Shown here: in pieces, positions 1-8,452 of the stretch
How the letters are laid out: every line of letters starts with the position of its first letter
How positions within the stretch are numbered: position 1 is the first letter of the stretch
NCBI GenBank assembly: GCA_030696465.1
Contig: JAUYSE010000069.1
Location: 1-14,652 of the forward strand
Reading direction: 5' to 3'
Length of the DNA stretch: 14,652 nt
Source of the DNA: Legionellaceae bacterium
GTDB taxonomy: Bacteria > Pseudomonadota > Gammaproteobacteria > Legionellales > Legionellaceae
Notes under the pieces: model-generated
Database searches by the model: none
What the model was told of the DNA's origin: nothing
What the model saw: only the letters and a program-made list of their open reading frames with translations
Position numbers and translations under genes: made by a program

Positions 1-986
1 TAACGTAACAAGTCTTTTACCATTTCTTTTTCTTTCCGTAACTCATCGAGGGTTTTGGCCAATGCCATTTTGCTATAGGGATGATCTATAGAGAGCCCTT
101 CGACAACTTTCACTTCTCCGTACTCGCGACGACAAGGGAAAGAAAAAATCAAACCTTCATCAATGCCATATTCACCTTGAGAGGCTTTAGCCGCTGAAAA
201 AGACTCAATAGGTGCAGTATCATGTACAAGATTATGGACACCATATACAATCGCTTGCGCAGCTGATGCAGCAGAAGATGCCCCACGCGCTTGTAGAACT
301 GCCGCACCACGTTGTTGTACGGTAGGAATAAACGTTTGCTCAAACCAAGCTTCGTCATCTATGACATTAATAGCCGGCAGGCCATTAATTTTTGCATTGT
401 AAAAATCAGGGAATTGTGAGGATGAGTGGTTACCCCAGATGGTCATCTGCGACACAACGGTGATGTCTACGCCCGCTTTTTTAGCAAGTTGATTACGTGC
501 TCTTAATTCGTCAAGTGCGGTCATCGCATAAAAACGATCTCTTGGAACATCCGGCGCATGATGCATCGCAATTAAGCAGTTGGTGTTACATGGGTTCCCT
601 ACAACAAATACATTGACCGAGTCTGCGGCATTATCATTAATCGCTTTTCCTTGATTAATAAAAATCCCCCCATTAATTTGTAACAAATCAGCACGTTCCA
701 TCCCCGCTTTACGTGGAATAGAACCCACCAATATAGCCCAATGCACCCCTTGCATACCTGCATTCAAATCAGAGGTACAAAACACTCTCTTTAGCAGTGG
801 GAAAGCACAATCTTCTAATTCCATCGCAACTCCTTCTAATGCAGGAAGTGCGCCCTCTAATTCTAATAAATGTAATTCAACATCGGTGTTTGGACCAAAC
901 ATAGCACCAGACGCAATCCGGAATAACAGCGCATAACCAATTTGTCCTGCAGCACCCGTTACTGCCACGCGAATTTTAGGGTTCAT
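1..986 (-). CDS. mdh: Malate dehydrogenase (NAD-dependent), 3' end at window edge
   Basis: Oxidises malate to oxaloacetate with NAD+ in the cytoplasmic TCA cycle. The reverse complement gives an open frame of 328 codons from the ATG at 986-984. The protein begins MNPKIRVAVTGAAGQIGYAL, with the dinucleotide-binding glycines at residues 11-17. It continues with the substrate-binding segment PRKAGMER (91-98), NPCNTN (131-136), the LDELRA motif (158-163) and WGNHSSSQFPDF with the likely catalytic His187. This is the cytosolic-like MDH branch (about 327 aa), not the E. coli 312-aa type. The last full codon ends at position 3; the next starts with TA, so the stop is probably cut by the window edge and the gene is essentially complete. 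A GAGGAG ribosome binding site lies 7-8 nt upstream of the ATG, which fixes the start. It is divergent from the amino-acid dehydrogenase. The family assignment is very secure. Confidence 0.95.
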   Translation of the reverse strand, partial: MNPKIRVAVTGAAGQIGYALLFRIASGAMFGPNTDVELHLLELEGALPALEGVAMELEDCAFPLLKRVFCTSDLNAGMQGVHWAILVGSIPRKAGMERADLLQINGGIFINQGKAINDNAADSVNVFVVGNPCNTNCLIAMHHAPDVPRDRFYAMTALDELRARNQLAKKAGVDITVVSQMTIWGNHSSSQFPDFYNAKINGLPAINVIDDEAWFEQTFIPTVQQRGAAVLQARGASSAASAAQAIVYGVHNLVHDTAPIESFSAAKASQGEYGIDEGLIFSFPCRREYGEVKVVEGLSIDHPYSKMALAKTLDELRKEKEMVKDLLR

Positions 987-1002
987 GACCTCTCCTCAAG
1001 TA

Positions 1003-1018
1003 GGGAATAATATTTCCC
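1003..1018. promoter_or_regulatory. Short dyad GGGAA-N6-TTCCC upstream of mdh
   Basis: The 16 bp GGGAATAATATTTCCC is an imperfect palindrome with GGGAA/TTCCC arms. It lies between the mdh ribosome binding site and the divergent promoter region. In the mdh mRNA it could form only a weak 5-bp hairpin; on DNA it could be an operator. No specific regulator can be named from the sequence. Confidence 0.3.
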
Positions 1019-1036
1019 ATATCATACTACTCCCAG

Positions 1037-1065
1037 TTGTTATACGCTAGTTTAACGTTTATGAT
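1037..1065 (+). promoter_or_regulatory. Sigma70-like promoter for the amino-acid dehydrogenase
   Basis: A TTGTTA -35 box (1037-1042) and a TATGAT -10 box (1060-1065) are separated by exactly 17 nt. A transcript would start near 1072, giving a leader of only 10-26 nt depending on which start codon is used. Boxes and spacing are read directly from the sequence; activity is inferred. Confidence 0.5.
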
Positions 1066-1088
1066 ATATCCCTTTAAAACTATTGGCG

Positions 1089-2162
1089 ATGACGTCCATG
1101 CACACTGATACTCTTCCATCCAACTACGATTTTTTAGAAGATGCCCTAAAGCATGATTTTGGTGATGTTCACTGTCTTACAGATCGTAACACTGGCATGA
1201 GGGCGATTATCGCTATCCATAATACCCAGTTAGGCCCCTCTCTCGGTGGCTGTCGTTTTATCCCTTACGTCAATAGTAATGAAGCACTCTATGATGCGCT
1301 ACGCCTAGCAAGAGGCATGAGCTATAAAGCCGCTTCTGTCGATTTACCTTTAGGTGGCGGTAAAGCGGTCATTATGCAACCGCAAACGCCCTACGATCGA
1401 GAAGGGTATTTTCATGCCTTTGGTAAATTCGTTCAAAGTTTAAATGGCCGTTATATCACGGCACTTGATAGTGGCACTACTTTGCAAGACATGGACATCA
1501 TTGGGCAACATACCTCTTATGTCGCCAGTCTTTCATCAACCCAAGGCGATCCTTCTCCTAGTACGGCTATGGGCGTGTTTCGTGGGATACAAGCCCTCGT
1601 AAAACATAAACTACACAAGTCTTCCCTCAAAGGCCTACACGTTGCCATCCAAGGCTTAGGTCATGTGGGCTTTCTGCTGGCACAACACTTACATGAAGCA
1701 GGGGCCAAACTCACCGTCGCAGATATCAACCCTCAACTGACCCAACGTGCGGCACAAAGCTTCAATGCTGAAATCGTTCCGACCAACACCATACACCGTG
1801 TTGCTTGTGATGTATTTTCACCTTGTGCATTAGGTGGCATATTCAACGACGACAGTATTCCTGAATTACAAGCGCCTATTTTGGCAGGTGCAGCAAATAA
1901 TCAACTCGCACATCGTCGCCATGGCTATGCTTTATTAGAGCGCGGCATTACTTATGCTGTCGATTATATTATCAATGCGGGCGGGCTCATTTTTGCGGCC
2001 AGTAAGTATTTACAATACTCTAACCAAGAACTCGACGCACGCGTGTATGCCTTATATGATAAGGTATTGAAAATCACCGAATTGGCAGAAGAAGACCACT
2101 TACCTCCGCATGTCATTGCGGATCAACAAGCTGAAATTAAGTTGGGCTTGCGGGCATCTTGA
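1089..2162 (+). CDS. Leucine dehydrogenase-type Glu/Leu/Phe/Val dehydrogenase
   Basis: Cytoplasmic NAD-dependent oxidative deaminase of branched-chain amino acids (leucine/valine to the 2-oxo acid plus ammonia). Numbered from the ATG at 1089 the protein has 357 residues, close to the usual ~365. The N-terminal ELFV substrate domain holds LGPSLGGCR (48-56), the lysine in RGMSYKAA (K80) and the catalytic lysine in LGGGKAV (K92). ALDSGTT (about 125-131) matches the family's conserved AEDVGTT segment. The C-terminal Rossmann domain starts with VAIQGLGHVG (glycines at 189-194), followed by the acidic VADIN that favours NAD. The start is uncertain: TTG 1083, ATG 1089 and ATG 1098 are all in frame and none has a convincing ribosome binding site; 1089 is a compromise. 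Leucine versus valine or phenylalanine preference cannot be read from sequence alone. It is divergent from mdh and no clear terminator follows. Confidence 0.9.
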   Translation: MTSMHTDTLPSNYDFLEDALKHDFGDVHCLTDRNTGMRAIIAIHNTQLGPSLGGCRFIPYVNSNEALYDALRLARGMSYKAASVDLPLGGGKAVIMQPQTPYDREGYFHAFGKFVQSLNGRYITALDSGTTLQDMDIIGQHTSYVASLSSTQGDPSPSTAMGVFRGIQALVKHKLHKSSLKGLHVAIQGLGHVGFLLAQHLHEAGAKLTVADINPQLTQRAAQSFNAEIVPTNTIHRVACDVFSPCALGGIFNDDSIPELQAPILAGAANNQLAHRRHGYALLERGITYAVDYIINAGGLIFAASKYLQYSNQELDARVYALYDKVLKITELAEEDHLPPHVIADQQAEIKLGLRAS

Positions 2163-2243
2163 GTGCGCTTATTTTCCACTGGTCATCATAAAAAACACAG
2201 AATAAAAAAATATACTATACTCTGATCATATAAAACTCTTAAA

Positions 2244-2272
2244 GGCGGGTCCTGCCGATTGCGGACCCCGCC
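2244..2272. repeat. GC-rich hairpin, possible weak minus-strand terminator
   Basis: GGCGGGTCC (2244-2252) pairs with GGACCCCGCC (2263-2272) with one bulged C and a 10-nt loop. On the plus strand no T-run follows, so it is not a standard terminator for the upstream gene. On the minus strand the stem is followed by TTTAAGAGTTTT, a poor U-tract. It may instead be a REP-like intergenic hairpin or part of an RNA. Confidence 0.45.
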
Positions 2273-2351
2273 GTGCTCACAAAAGCCTGCGCATGTTAGT
2301 TTGGCTCGTTTACCCTGGATCGATTCTTACTCCCCTTAATTATTATCAATC

Positions 2352-2520
2352 ATTCCCGCCCAACCACAAAAATCTGCAACAAGGCATATCGGATAAAGGG
2401 CTTTCGTAAACCTTCACGGCGCAAGGACGCGCCGTGAGAGCGTCAGGATGACTTTATGCGTGTTTACGAAAGCCCTTTATCCGATATGCCTTGGTACCAC
2501 TAATCTCATTAGGCGGGAAT
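2352..2520. repeat. Nested palindromic element with perfect 32-bp inverted repeat
   Basis: A 169-bp element with three nested dyads. The outer arms are ATTCCCGCC (2352-2360) and GGCGGGAAT (2512-2520). The middle arms, 2380-2411 and 2462-2493, are perfectly complementary over 32 bp. Inside is a hairpin of CACGGCGC (2415-2422) and GCGCCGTG (2429-2436) with a 6-nt loop. The arms are not followed by T-runs, so ordinary termination is unlikely to be the main role. Size and form fit a miniature inverted-repeat element or REP-type composite, or a strongly folded RNA. No coding capacity is seen. Confidence 0.8.
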
Positions 2521-2584
2521 TCATTTCTACGTATTAAGAGGTAAACAAAGCACTGCGTGCGTAACATAAGTTATCATAAAAAGT

Positions 2585-2613
2585 TTGAAAGATTAAAATC
2601 ATTCAGATAAAAT
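2585..2613 (+). promoter_or_regulatory. Sigma70-like promoter of the large gene
   Basis: TTGAAA (2585-2590) and TAAAAT (2608-2613) are separated by 17 nt. The predicted transcript start is near 2620, leaving a leader of about 30 nt before the ATG at 2651. The promoter lies between the two arms of a 9-bp dyad (CTGCGTGCG at 2553-2561 and CGCACGCAG at 2637-2645). Confidence 0.55.
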
Positions 2614-2650
2614 AAACGGCACAATGGAATAGTGCTCGCACGCAGGTAAC

Positions 2651-5600
2651 ATGACCATATATCAGGAATTTTTAAAATGGGTCCCCGAAGAACTACATGG
2701 GTTTCTTGTTCCTCAGCTGAATCCCGAAGCCACTAATATCAACGAACTTTGCGATCCAAATCCGAATATCCCCCCCCTTAAAACCCCCATTTACCGCTCT
2801 CTCAAAGACAATACTTGGCTAAGTCTCTATCTACAATATGCCCCAGAAGAAAAAAGCCTAGCGCTCTTAGAGCAACTGTTTACTCCCACACAGCAGTCTG
2901 CTTTTATCTATGATCTACAGGACTCTTTTAAATCCATCGGCAAAACAGGCAAACTTTATCATCTTTTGCGTTTTGCGCCCCAATCCGTGCAAACTAAATT
3001 GTTACACTGGCTCAATCAACAAACGTCCGAAAATAAAAGCACTATACTGCTCGGTGAACCTTCTCTATTCGGGATAGGCTCCACCCATGAAACCGCGTAC
3101 ACTCGAAACATACAGTTAATCGACAATCTTCAAGGCCCTGCCCTACAAGAATTTGAAATTCTATTGAAAAGCCTAGATGATGATGACTTTATGGGCATTT
3201 TTCAAGTAGGGATGATTAATCCACATTACGGGTTTTTCCTCACTTTATTACAAGACTTATCTGAAAAACACGAGAAAATTACTATTTTACTCTCCCGTTG
3301 TAACTCCCTAGATACGAAAAAATGGCATCACCTATTCAAAGGGGCCGGCTCCAATATTCCCCTTCCCTTCCTTGGTGCGTCACCATTCACTTTTGCCAAT
3401 TCATTACAATATTGCGTATCTATGCCTATAGCGCTCTCAAGCCAACTCCTCCCTCCCCTCAAAAAATTAGAAATAGATCAAATAAAAACGTTATTTCAAC
3501 AGGCGTCCGCACCTCATCCTTGCGCACTAGAAAGAATTTGTACTCAAGAGAGTCCACACTCCGATGATATTTCTTTGCTCTTTTTAAGATATATCTTAGA
3601 GGAACCTGCTTTATTACCACTCATCACCACTACATTACTCTCCAGTAAAAAAACCGCACTAGAACTCTTAGTCACGCATGCACGAAGCAAACTCGTACGC
3701 CAATTACTTGAAGAATATCCTATCCTTCTTCCGCACTTCAAAAAATGTAAGACTTCCGCTAAATTTCCTGATTTTCAAGCCCTGTGTGATAGTGCTTCTA
3801 TTGTGCATGCCCTCAAAAATGGGGACGCTATTACGCCACTCAGCCAAAAACCCACCTGGCTCCATACACGCTGGGCTGAAGGGCGAACCATGCTGCATCT
3901 CGCAGTCCAATACAAGAACACCACGCTTATTACAGAACTACTTACATACAAAGCCGCACTTCTCCCGGATGCTCATAATTTCACCCCTTTTGACTATGCT
4001 TTACAACAAGGAGACAGTAATAGTATCGCAATACTTGCGCCACACACCTCTCTTGAAAACAGCAAAACTCTCTCTGCCACTATTCAAAAATACGGTACTA
4101 CCACGATACTCTCTAGTGCCGCATCCCCTACGAAGCATCCTTTAGGTGCGCTACTACACGCACTTCCTCTCCCCCAGAAATTGATTTTTTTAGATACCCA
4201 TTTAGGATTAGAAACAGAACAAGCTATTTGGATAAAAGTGTTGTTGCAACAGTTAAGTCATGAGGCGACTTGGAGCAGTTACTCCAACGATGAAATGCTC
4301 GCGTTGATTGAACGTCTACCCCTAGAGTCGCAAAAAACTTTAGCACAACATTATTTTCAACATAGCCCGCTGCATCTGTTCTCTCCGCAATTACTACAAA
4401 AATTTATGCGTCTGTTGGGCAGTGAAACATTAAGCGCGCTCTGCGAAAAACGCCAAGATCTTCTTTTAGCCGCCATCACTTTAGAAGAGAACCCCCAGTG
4501 TACACAAGCAGCTACGTGCCTGGCGCGATCTTGCGCAAGCTATAATACCCAGCCTGAAGCCTTAGCGCCCAATATGCTATGGGTGCTGATGAACACTTGC
4601 TACGATGCACGCGTCATAGAAAAAATAGAGTCTCTTTTTCATCAATATTCAACCCTGCAAGAAGAAAAACAACAGTGCATTCTCAATTATGACCAGAATA
4701 CCCCTTTTATGCCTTCCAGTTGGTATGCGCAAGCCTTGAAAGAGTGGGCGACTGATTCTACGAATAGTACACACCCTGCTTATCCCACTATTTTACAAGC
4801 ACTACTACAACATACCCCAGGCGATCGCTTGCTGCCGCTCTTACAAAAAATGCCCAATCTTATCGAACATCAGAATATTCTTGCTAAGGCCTTCCCCACA
4901 CACCCAGACACTCTACACGCCTTTAATGCATGGCTCAGTTGGAGTGCTCAATATGCCGACCCTCATCCTGAAGATCCCTTTCTATTGTACTTACTCGAGC
5001 TGATCAAAACACAAAGCGAAACCTATCATCCACTACTGAAAACTTTTTTAGAAAGCAGCCCAAAAATCTCTAAAAATTATCAACAAGCCTTGCATGTTTT
5101 TTCGGAATATATGCATTTTACCCCCGAGGGCATTGATACCTCTCTGATGGAGTCCTTACTGGACTACATGGCCGAAGAAGCACACCCTTGGCAGGTAGGC
5201 ACCGTCCATCACCTCATTCGCGTTTATGCAGAAACCTTGACTACTAGTAGCATTGAAAAGCAACAGGAACATCTTTATTTGATCAGTCAACTCGTGAGCA
5301 CCCTTCCGCTAGAAGCAGAAATAGCACTGATTCAAAGTTTTTCTCTACACACCCTACAACAAATACTCCCTATTATTTTACAAGGCCTATCTGCCAACGA
5401 TGTTTATTATCAAAAAAATTGTCAATATCTCTTACGTTGTTTTTGCAAAAGAACCCTTGAAGAAATACCCCGTATTTTCACCTATATTAAAAACACCTTA
5501 GACACACAAAATCTCTCTTGTTTAGGGAACGAAAACTTAGCGTTAATAGGTCACGCTATTTTAAAAGAACCCGTGTCTCCCGATCTGCAACAAAGTACTA

Positions 5601-8440
5601 TCAATGGTGTTTGGATACAGCGTTTACTCGTAAATCCTCGTTTTATACATCAAATTACCTCAGCACAATTACAACAACTGGTCACGCGTTATCGATGCCT
5701 TTCGCTCATGCTGAAACAAGATGAGTTTGATCAAATCAATGCTTGGCTCAAAGGAAAACTTCCGCCAGATCTCAAACCCTTACAACAACAGCTGATGTCA
5801 CAACCAGGGCATAAACAACGCATGCTCAAACGACGCGACAAAATATTGGCTTTTCGCACAGAAGCGAGCATTCGTGCCTTATTACAAACGCTACAAGAGG
5901 CCTGTGAGGATCCCATCCACGCCGCTATTAAAGTCAAAACCTTAGAAACCCTCAGCACTTTTTATCATCAACATATTGCCAATATTCGTTTAGAGGGGCT
6001 GGCCAAATGGTCTGAGCAAGTACATCGACGCTGGATTCGTCAACAAGGGGAGCTGACCATTGCGCACAATGCCCTCTTACAATGGTTAGACAAGCATCTA
6101 CCACATAAAACCTTTGAGCAATGTCTCTTACAAAAGAACCCCTGCAACAAACTCTATGATGCGCATAAAAAATTAATTGCACAGGTCAATGAACAGGGAA
6201 AATGTACGTTTACGGAATCCCAAAAAATCAGCGCGAATCAATTTGAAGCGGTCTATGATGAACATGGGTTTTATCTTGGGACCATCCATCAAGATGGCTA
6301 TCTGCATGCAGACAGTGCCTCACCTGATTTTACCAGTATTCATATTTTACATTATGTACCCTTAAGCACTTTAAAAACCAACCCTATCGCCATTCAAATC
6401 CTGTTAGAAAATATCCTCAATCATGATTTGCTAGACAGTACCTTACAGGCCATTCCTAGTGAGGATACTGAAAAACTTCAATGGATCAAAACGCAATTAT
6501 TTGAATTTTTAAAAACCCATAAAGGACAGATCCACAGCAAACATTATGCGACCTTAAGCCACTATTTTTCTACGGAACAACTCCATACGCTCCTGTCTGC
6601 CAGTAAACATCCCTCTTTGCGCTTTCATCTCCTTTTAGCGATATGGAAAAATCCAGAACATAAAAACTGGTACCTTAAAAACCCTAAAATACTCAACAGT
6701 GCGGTAGGTTTTTTTATCAAAGCACATGGTTCCGAAAAAGCATGGTTAGAACTCTGGAAACACTGCAGCGATACCCCTGATAGCCATGAATTACTCGCGA
6801 TCTTAATCGCGAAAACACCGAAAGCCAGCAATGTTTTTCTGCAGAGTCTCTTAACACTCTGTGAACAAAACGATAGCGCTACTTTTGATAAAATCATGTC
6901 GCACTTGCTTTCTGATCAAGCCACTGCACAAATCTTGCTACACCAGCTGTTCCTCAATAAAAAAACATTCTCCTTCGGCAATTTGAATGAAACGTTCCAA
7001 AGTGTCAGTTTATTTGTTTTCAAAAAACATATCATTTCGGCTCTGCGACAATTACACAATGAACAAGACTGGCTGCATGATGCGCGTTACTTATTGATTC
7101 TTGGTTTAATGAACACCCATAAAGAGCATTTTTTTTCAGACAAAGAGCTGTGCTTAACAGAAACCTCTGGATGGAAAGCAGAGGAAATATCGCTGCTTTG
7201 CGCTTTCGTAAAACGTCATAGACAATATGCTATCTCTATAGATCCCACACAAAAACTGACGCGCGTCTTACTAGAAGAAACCACTTTCAGAGCAGCCAAT
7301 GCCGGAATTACTGATTGGCTCTATAAAGATCCAGAAAATGTAGATGATGAATTATTGCACACTATCGTGTATCAACCAGAACCTATTGGCACCCCCTGGA
7401 AAACTTGGTTAAAAAAATGTTCCAATACGGCCAAAACTGTTTTTCATAAATTGGATACGTTGTTGCACCCTAAAAAAGTGAAAAAAGAAGCCGAACTACA
7501 AAAAAACTTCAACGAACTAAAAAAAGAGAAAGTGGCCATCGATTGGACTGAAATAAAAACAAATACTTGGCTCGCGTTTGGAGAAAAAACCGTACCGCTA
7601 GGCGCACTTTTTTTAAGTCAATTTGTAGGCAAAGCTGAAAATATTAAACCGCTACTTGAGACGTATTTTAAATCTATTTGGGTACAAAGCGATCCCCAAA
7701 AACCTTTACTGAGTATTGCAAGCTTACTCAATACCCATGCTAATTCTGATATCGCGGCCTGCCTGTATGAACATATTTGTAAGCTCTTACCCCAAAATCC
7801 GTCTATTTTAGATCTTGAGCTTTTAAAAATACTGACTACTTACGCCGCAAAATCATCAAACAATGCGTCTGAACAAGAAAAAACCTTGAGTTTTCTCAAA
7901 ACGCTGGGGCAAGCACAAGAATATCCCCTGGTCCAAAAAGTTTGCACTTTACTCCTCAACGATCTCAACAAACAATCACTCCCTAAAAAAATTCTGTCGA
8001 AAATACATGATCCTTTTCGCAGCTTACTCACACAAATTCAAAAAGAAATTCAACTGGAAACGCGTCTTAAACATTATATGGGTCGTTGGTATTATCCTCT
8101 ATTACAATGGGGGCTGCGCGGCTGGCATTATGGATTCAGAAAAAGCAAACGACGATGGAGTACCTACATTCGTTATTGTGATGAAAAACCATATAGCAAT
8201 TATAATGCCCCGCTCTATATTGAATCTCAAGGCCCAGGCTTAGACTCTGTCACAAAAATTTTAAACTGGCTCAATGCACACAAGCCTCAATTGCTGACTT
8301 TGAAAGACAAACTACTGAAAATAAAAACATCGGGGACGGGGACGAAAACAACAACGCCTCAAAAGCCGGAGCCTAGCGCCAGTGTGACGCCAGTCCCTAC
8401 TTCCACTGAGGCTGCCGCTGCAACAGCTATTTCAATATAA
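2651..8440 (+). CDS. Giant 1929-residue protein of unknown function, ankyrin-like segment
   Basis: I do not recognise this protein as a named family. It is an uninterrupted 1929-residue frame starting MTIYQEFLKWVPEELHGF, with an AGGT ribosome binding site just upstream. Most of it reads as amphipathic helices rich in Leu, Gln, His and Lys, resembling a helical-solenoid scaffold. Residues 408-465 look like two ankyrin-type repeats (GRTMLHLAVQYKN followed by HNFTPFDYALQQGD). A short Gly/aromatic beta-like island lies at 1198-1219 (AVYDEHGFYLGTIHQDGYLH). A Lys/Glu-rich, possibly coiled segment spans about 1605-1630. Residues 1810-1850 are unusually rich in Trp, Tyr and Arg, and the last ~38 residues are a Thr/Pro/Ala/Ser tail. 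No signal peptide or clear membrane helix is visible. Size, ankyrin-like repeats and flexible tail resemble secreted effectors of intracellular gammaproteobacteria, but that is inference only. It is transcribed alone and converges on lolD with a 12-nt gap. Confidence 0.85.
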   Translation: MTIYQEFLKWVPEELHGFLVPQLNPEATNINELCDPNPNIPPLKTPIYRSLKDNTWLSLYLQYAPEEKSLALLEQLFTPTQQSAFIYDLQDSFKSIGKTGKLYHLLRFAPQSVQTKLLHWLNQQTSENKSTILLGEPSLFGIGSTHETAYTRNIQLIDNLQGPALQEFEILLKSLDDDDFMGIFQVGMINPHYGFFLTLLQDLSEKHEKITILLSRCNSLDTKKWHHLFKGAGSNIPLPFLGASPFTFANSLQYCVSMPIALSSQLLPPLKKLEIDQIKTLFQQASAPHPCALERICTQESPHSDDISLLFLRYILEEPALLPLITTTLLSSKKTALELLVTHARSKLVRQLLEEYPILLPHFKKCKTSAKFPDFQALCDSASIVHALKNGDAITPLSQKPTWLHTRWAEGRTMLHLAVQYKNTTLITELLTYKAALLPDAHNFTPFDYALQQGDSNSIAILAPHTSLENSKTLSATIQKYGTTTILSSAASPTKHPLGALLHALPLPQKLIFLDTHLGLETEQAIWIKVLLQQLSHEATWSSYSNDEMLALIERLPLESQKTLAQHYFQHSPLHLFSPQLLQKFMRLLGSETLSALCEKRQDLLLAAITLEENPQCTQAATCLARSCASYNTQPEALAPNMLWVLMNTCYDARVIEKIESLFHQYSTLQEEKQQCILNYDQNTPFMPSSWYAQALKEWATDSTNSTHPAYPTILQALLQHTPGDRLLPLLQKMPNLIEHQNILAKAFPTHPDTLHAFNAWLSWSAQYADPHPEDPFLLYLLELIKTQSETYHPLLKTFLESSPKISKNYQQALHVFSEYMHFTPEGIDTSLMESLLDYMAEEAHPWQVGTVHHLIRVYAETLTTSSIEKQQEHLYLISQLVSTLPLEAEIALIQSFSLHTLQQILPIILQGLSANDVYYQKNCQYLLRCFCKRTLEEIPRIFTYIKNTLDTQNLSCLGNENLALIGHAILKEPVSPDLQQSTINGVWIQRLLVNPRFIHQITSAQLQQLVTRYRCLSLMLKQDEFDQINAWLKGKLPPDLKPLQQQLMSQPGHKQRMLKRRDKILAFRTEASIRALLQTLQEACEDPIHAAIKVKTLETLSTFYHQHIANIRLEGLAKWSEQVHRRWIRQQGELTIAHNALLQWLDKHLPHKTFEQCLLQKNPCNKLYDAHKKLIAQVNEQGKCTFTESQKISANQFEAVYDEHGFYLGTIHQDGYLHADSASPDFTSIHILHYVPLSTLKTNPIAIQILLENILNHDLLDSTLQAIPSEDTEKLQWIKTQLFEFLKTHKGQIHSKHYATLSHYFSTEQLHTLLSASKHPSLRFHLLLAIWKNPEHKNWYLKNPKILNSAVGFFIKAHGSEKAWLELWKHCSDTPDSHELLAILIAKTPKASNVFLQSLLTLCEQNDSATFDKIMSHLLSDQATAQILLHQLFLNKKTFSFGNLNETFQSVSLFVFKKHIISALRQLHNEQDWLHDARYLLILGLMNTHKEHFFSDKELCLTETSGWKAEEISLLCAFVKRHRQYAISIDPTQKLTRVLLEETTFRAANAGITDWLYKDPENVDDELLHTIVYQPEPIGTPWKTWLKKCSNTAKTVFHKLDTLLHPKKVKKEAELQKNFNELKKEKVAIDWTEIKTNTWLAFGEKTVPLGALFLSQFVGKAENIKPLLETYFKSIWVQSDPQKPLLSIASLLNTHANSDIAACLYEHICKLLPQNPSILDLELLKILTTYAAKSSNNASEQEKTLSFLKTLGQAQEYPLVQKVCTLLLNDLNKQSLPKKILSKIHDPFRSLLTQIQKEIQLETRLKHYMGRWYYPLLQWGLRGWHYGFRKSKRRWSTYIRYCDEKPYSNYNAPLYIESQGPGLDSVTKILNWLNAHKPQLLTLKDKLLKIKTSGTGTKTTTPQKPEPSASVTPVPTSTEAAAATAISI

Positions 8441-8452
8441 TTTCTGGGATAA

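Larger units (their letters stand above)
2163..2650. other. Gene-free region with palindromes and a promoter
   Basis: No convincing coding frame is present in these 488 bases on either strand, and no tRNA or rRNA is recognisable. The stretch holds an A/T-rich part after the dehydrogenase, a GC-rich hairpin (2244-2272), a nested palindromic element (2352-2520), a 9-bp dyad (2553-2561 with 2637-2645) and the promoter of the downstream large gene (2585-2613). Confidence 0.7.

Noticed and set aside
2244..2272. Rho-independent terminator for the amino-acid dehydrogenase
   Set aside because: No T-run follows the stem on the plus strand and it lies about 80 nt after the stop codon.
3678..4145. 155-codon plus-strand frame inside the giant gene
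   Set aside because: Overlaps the giant gene in another frame, no initiation signal and no family resemblance.
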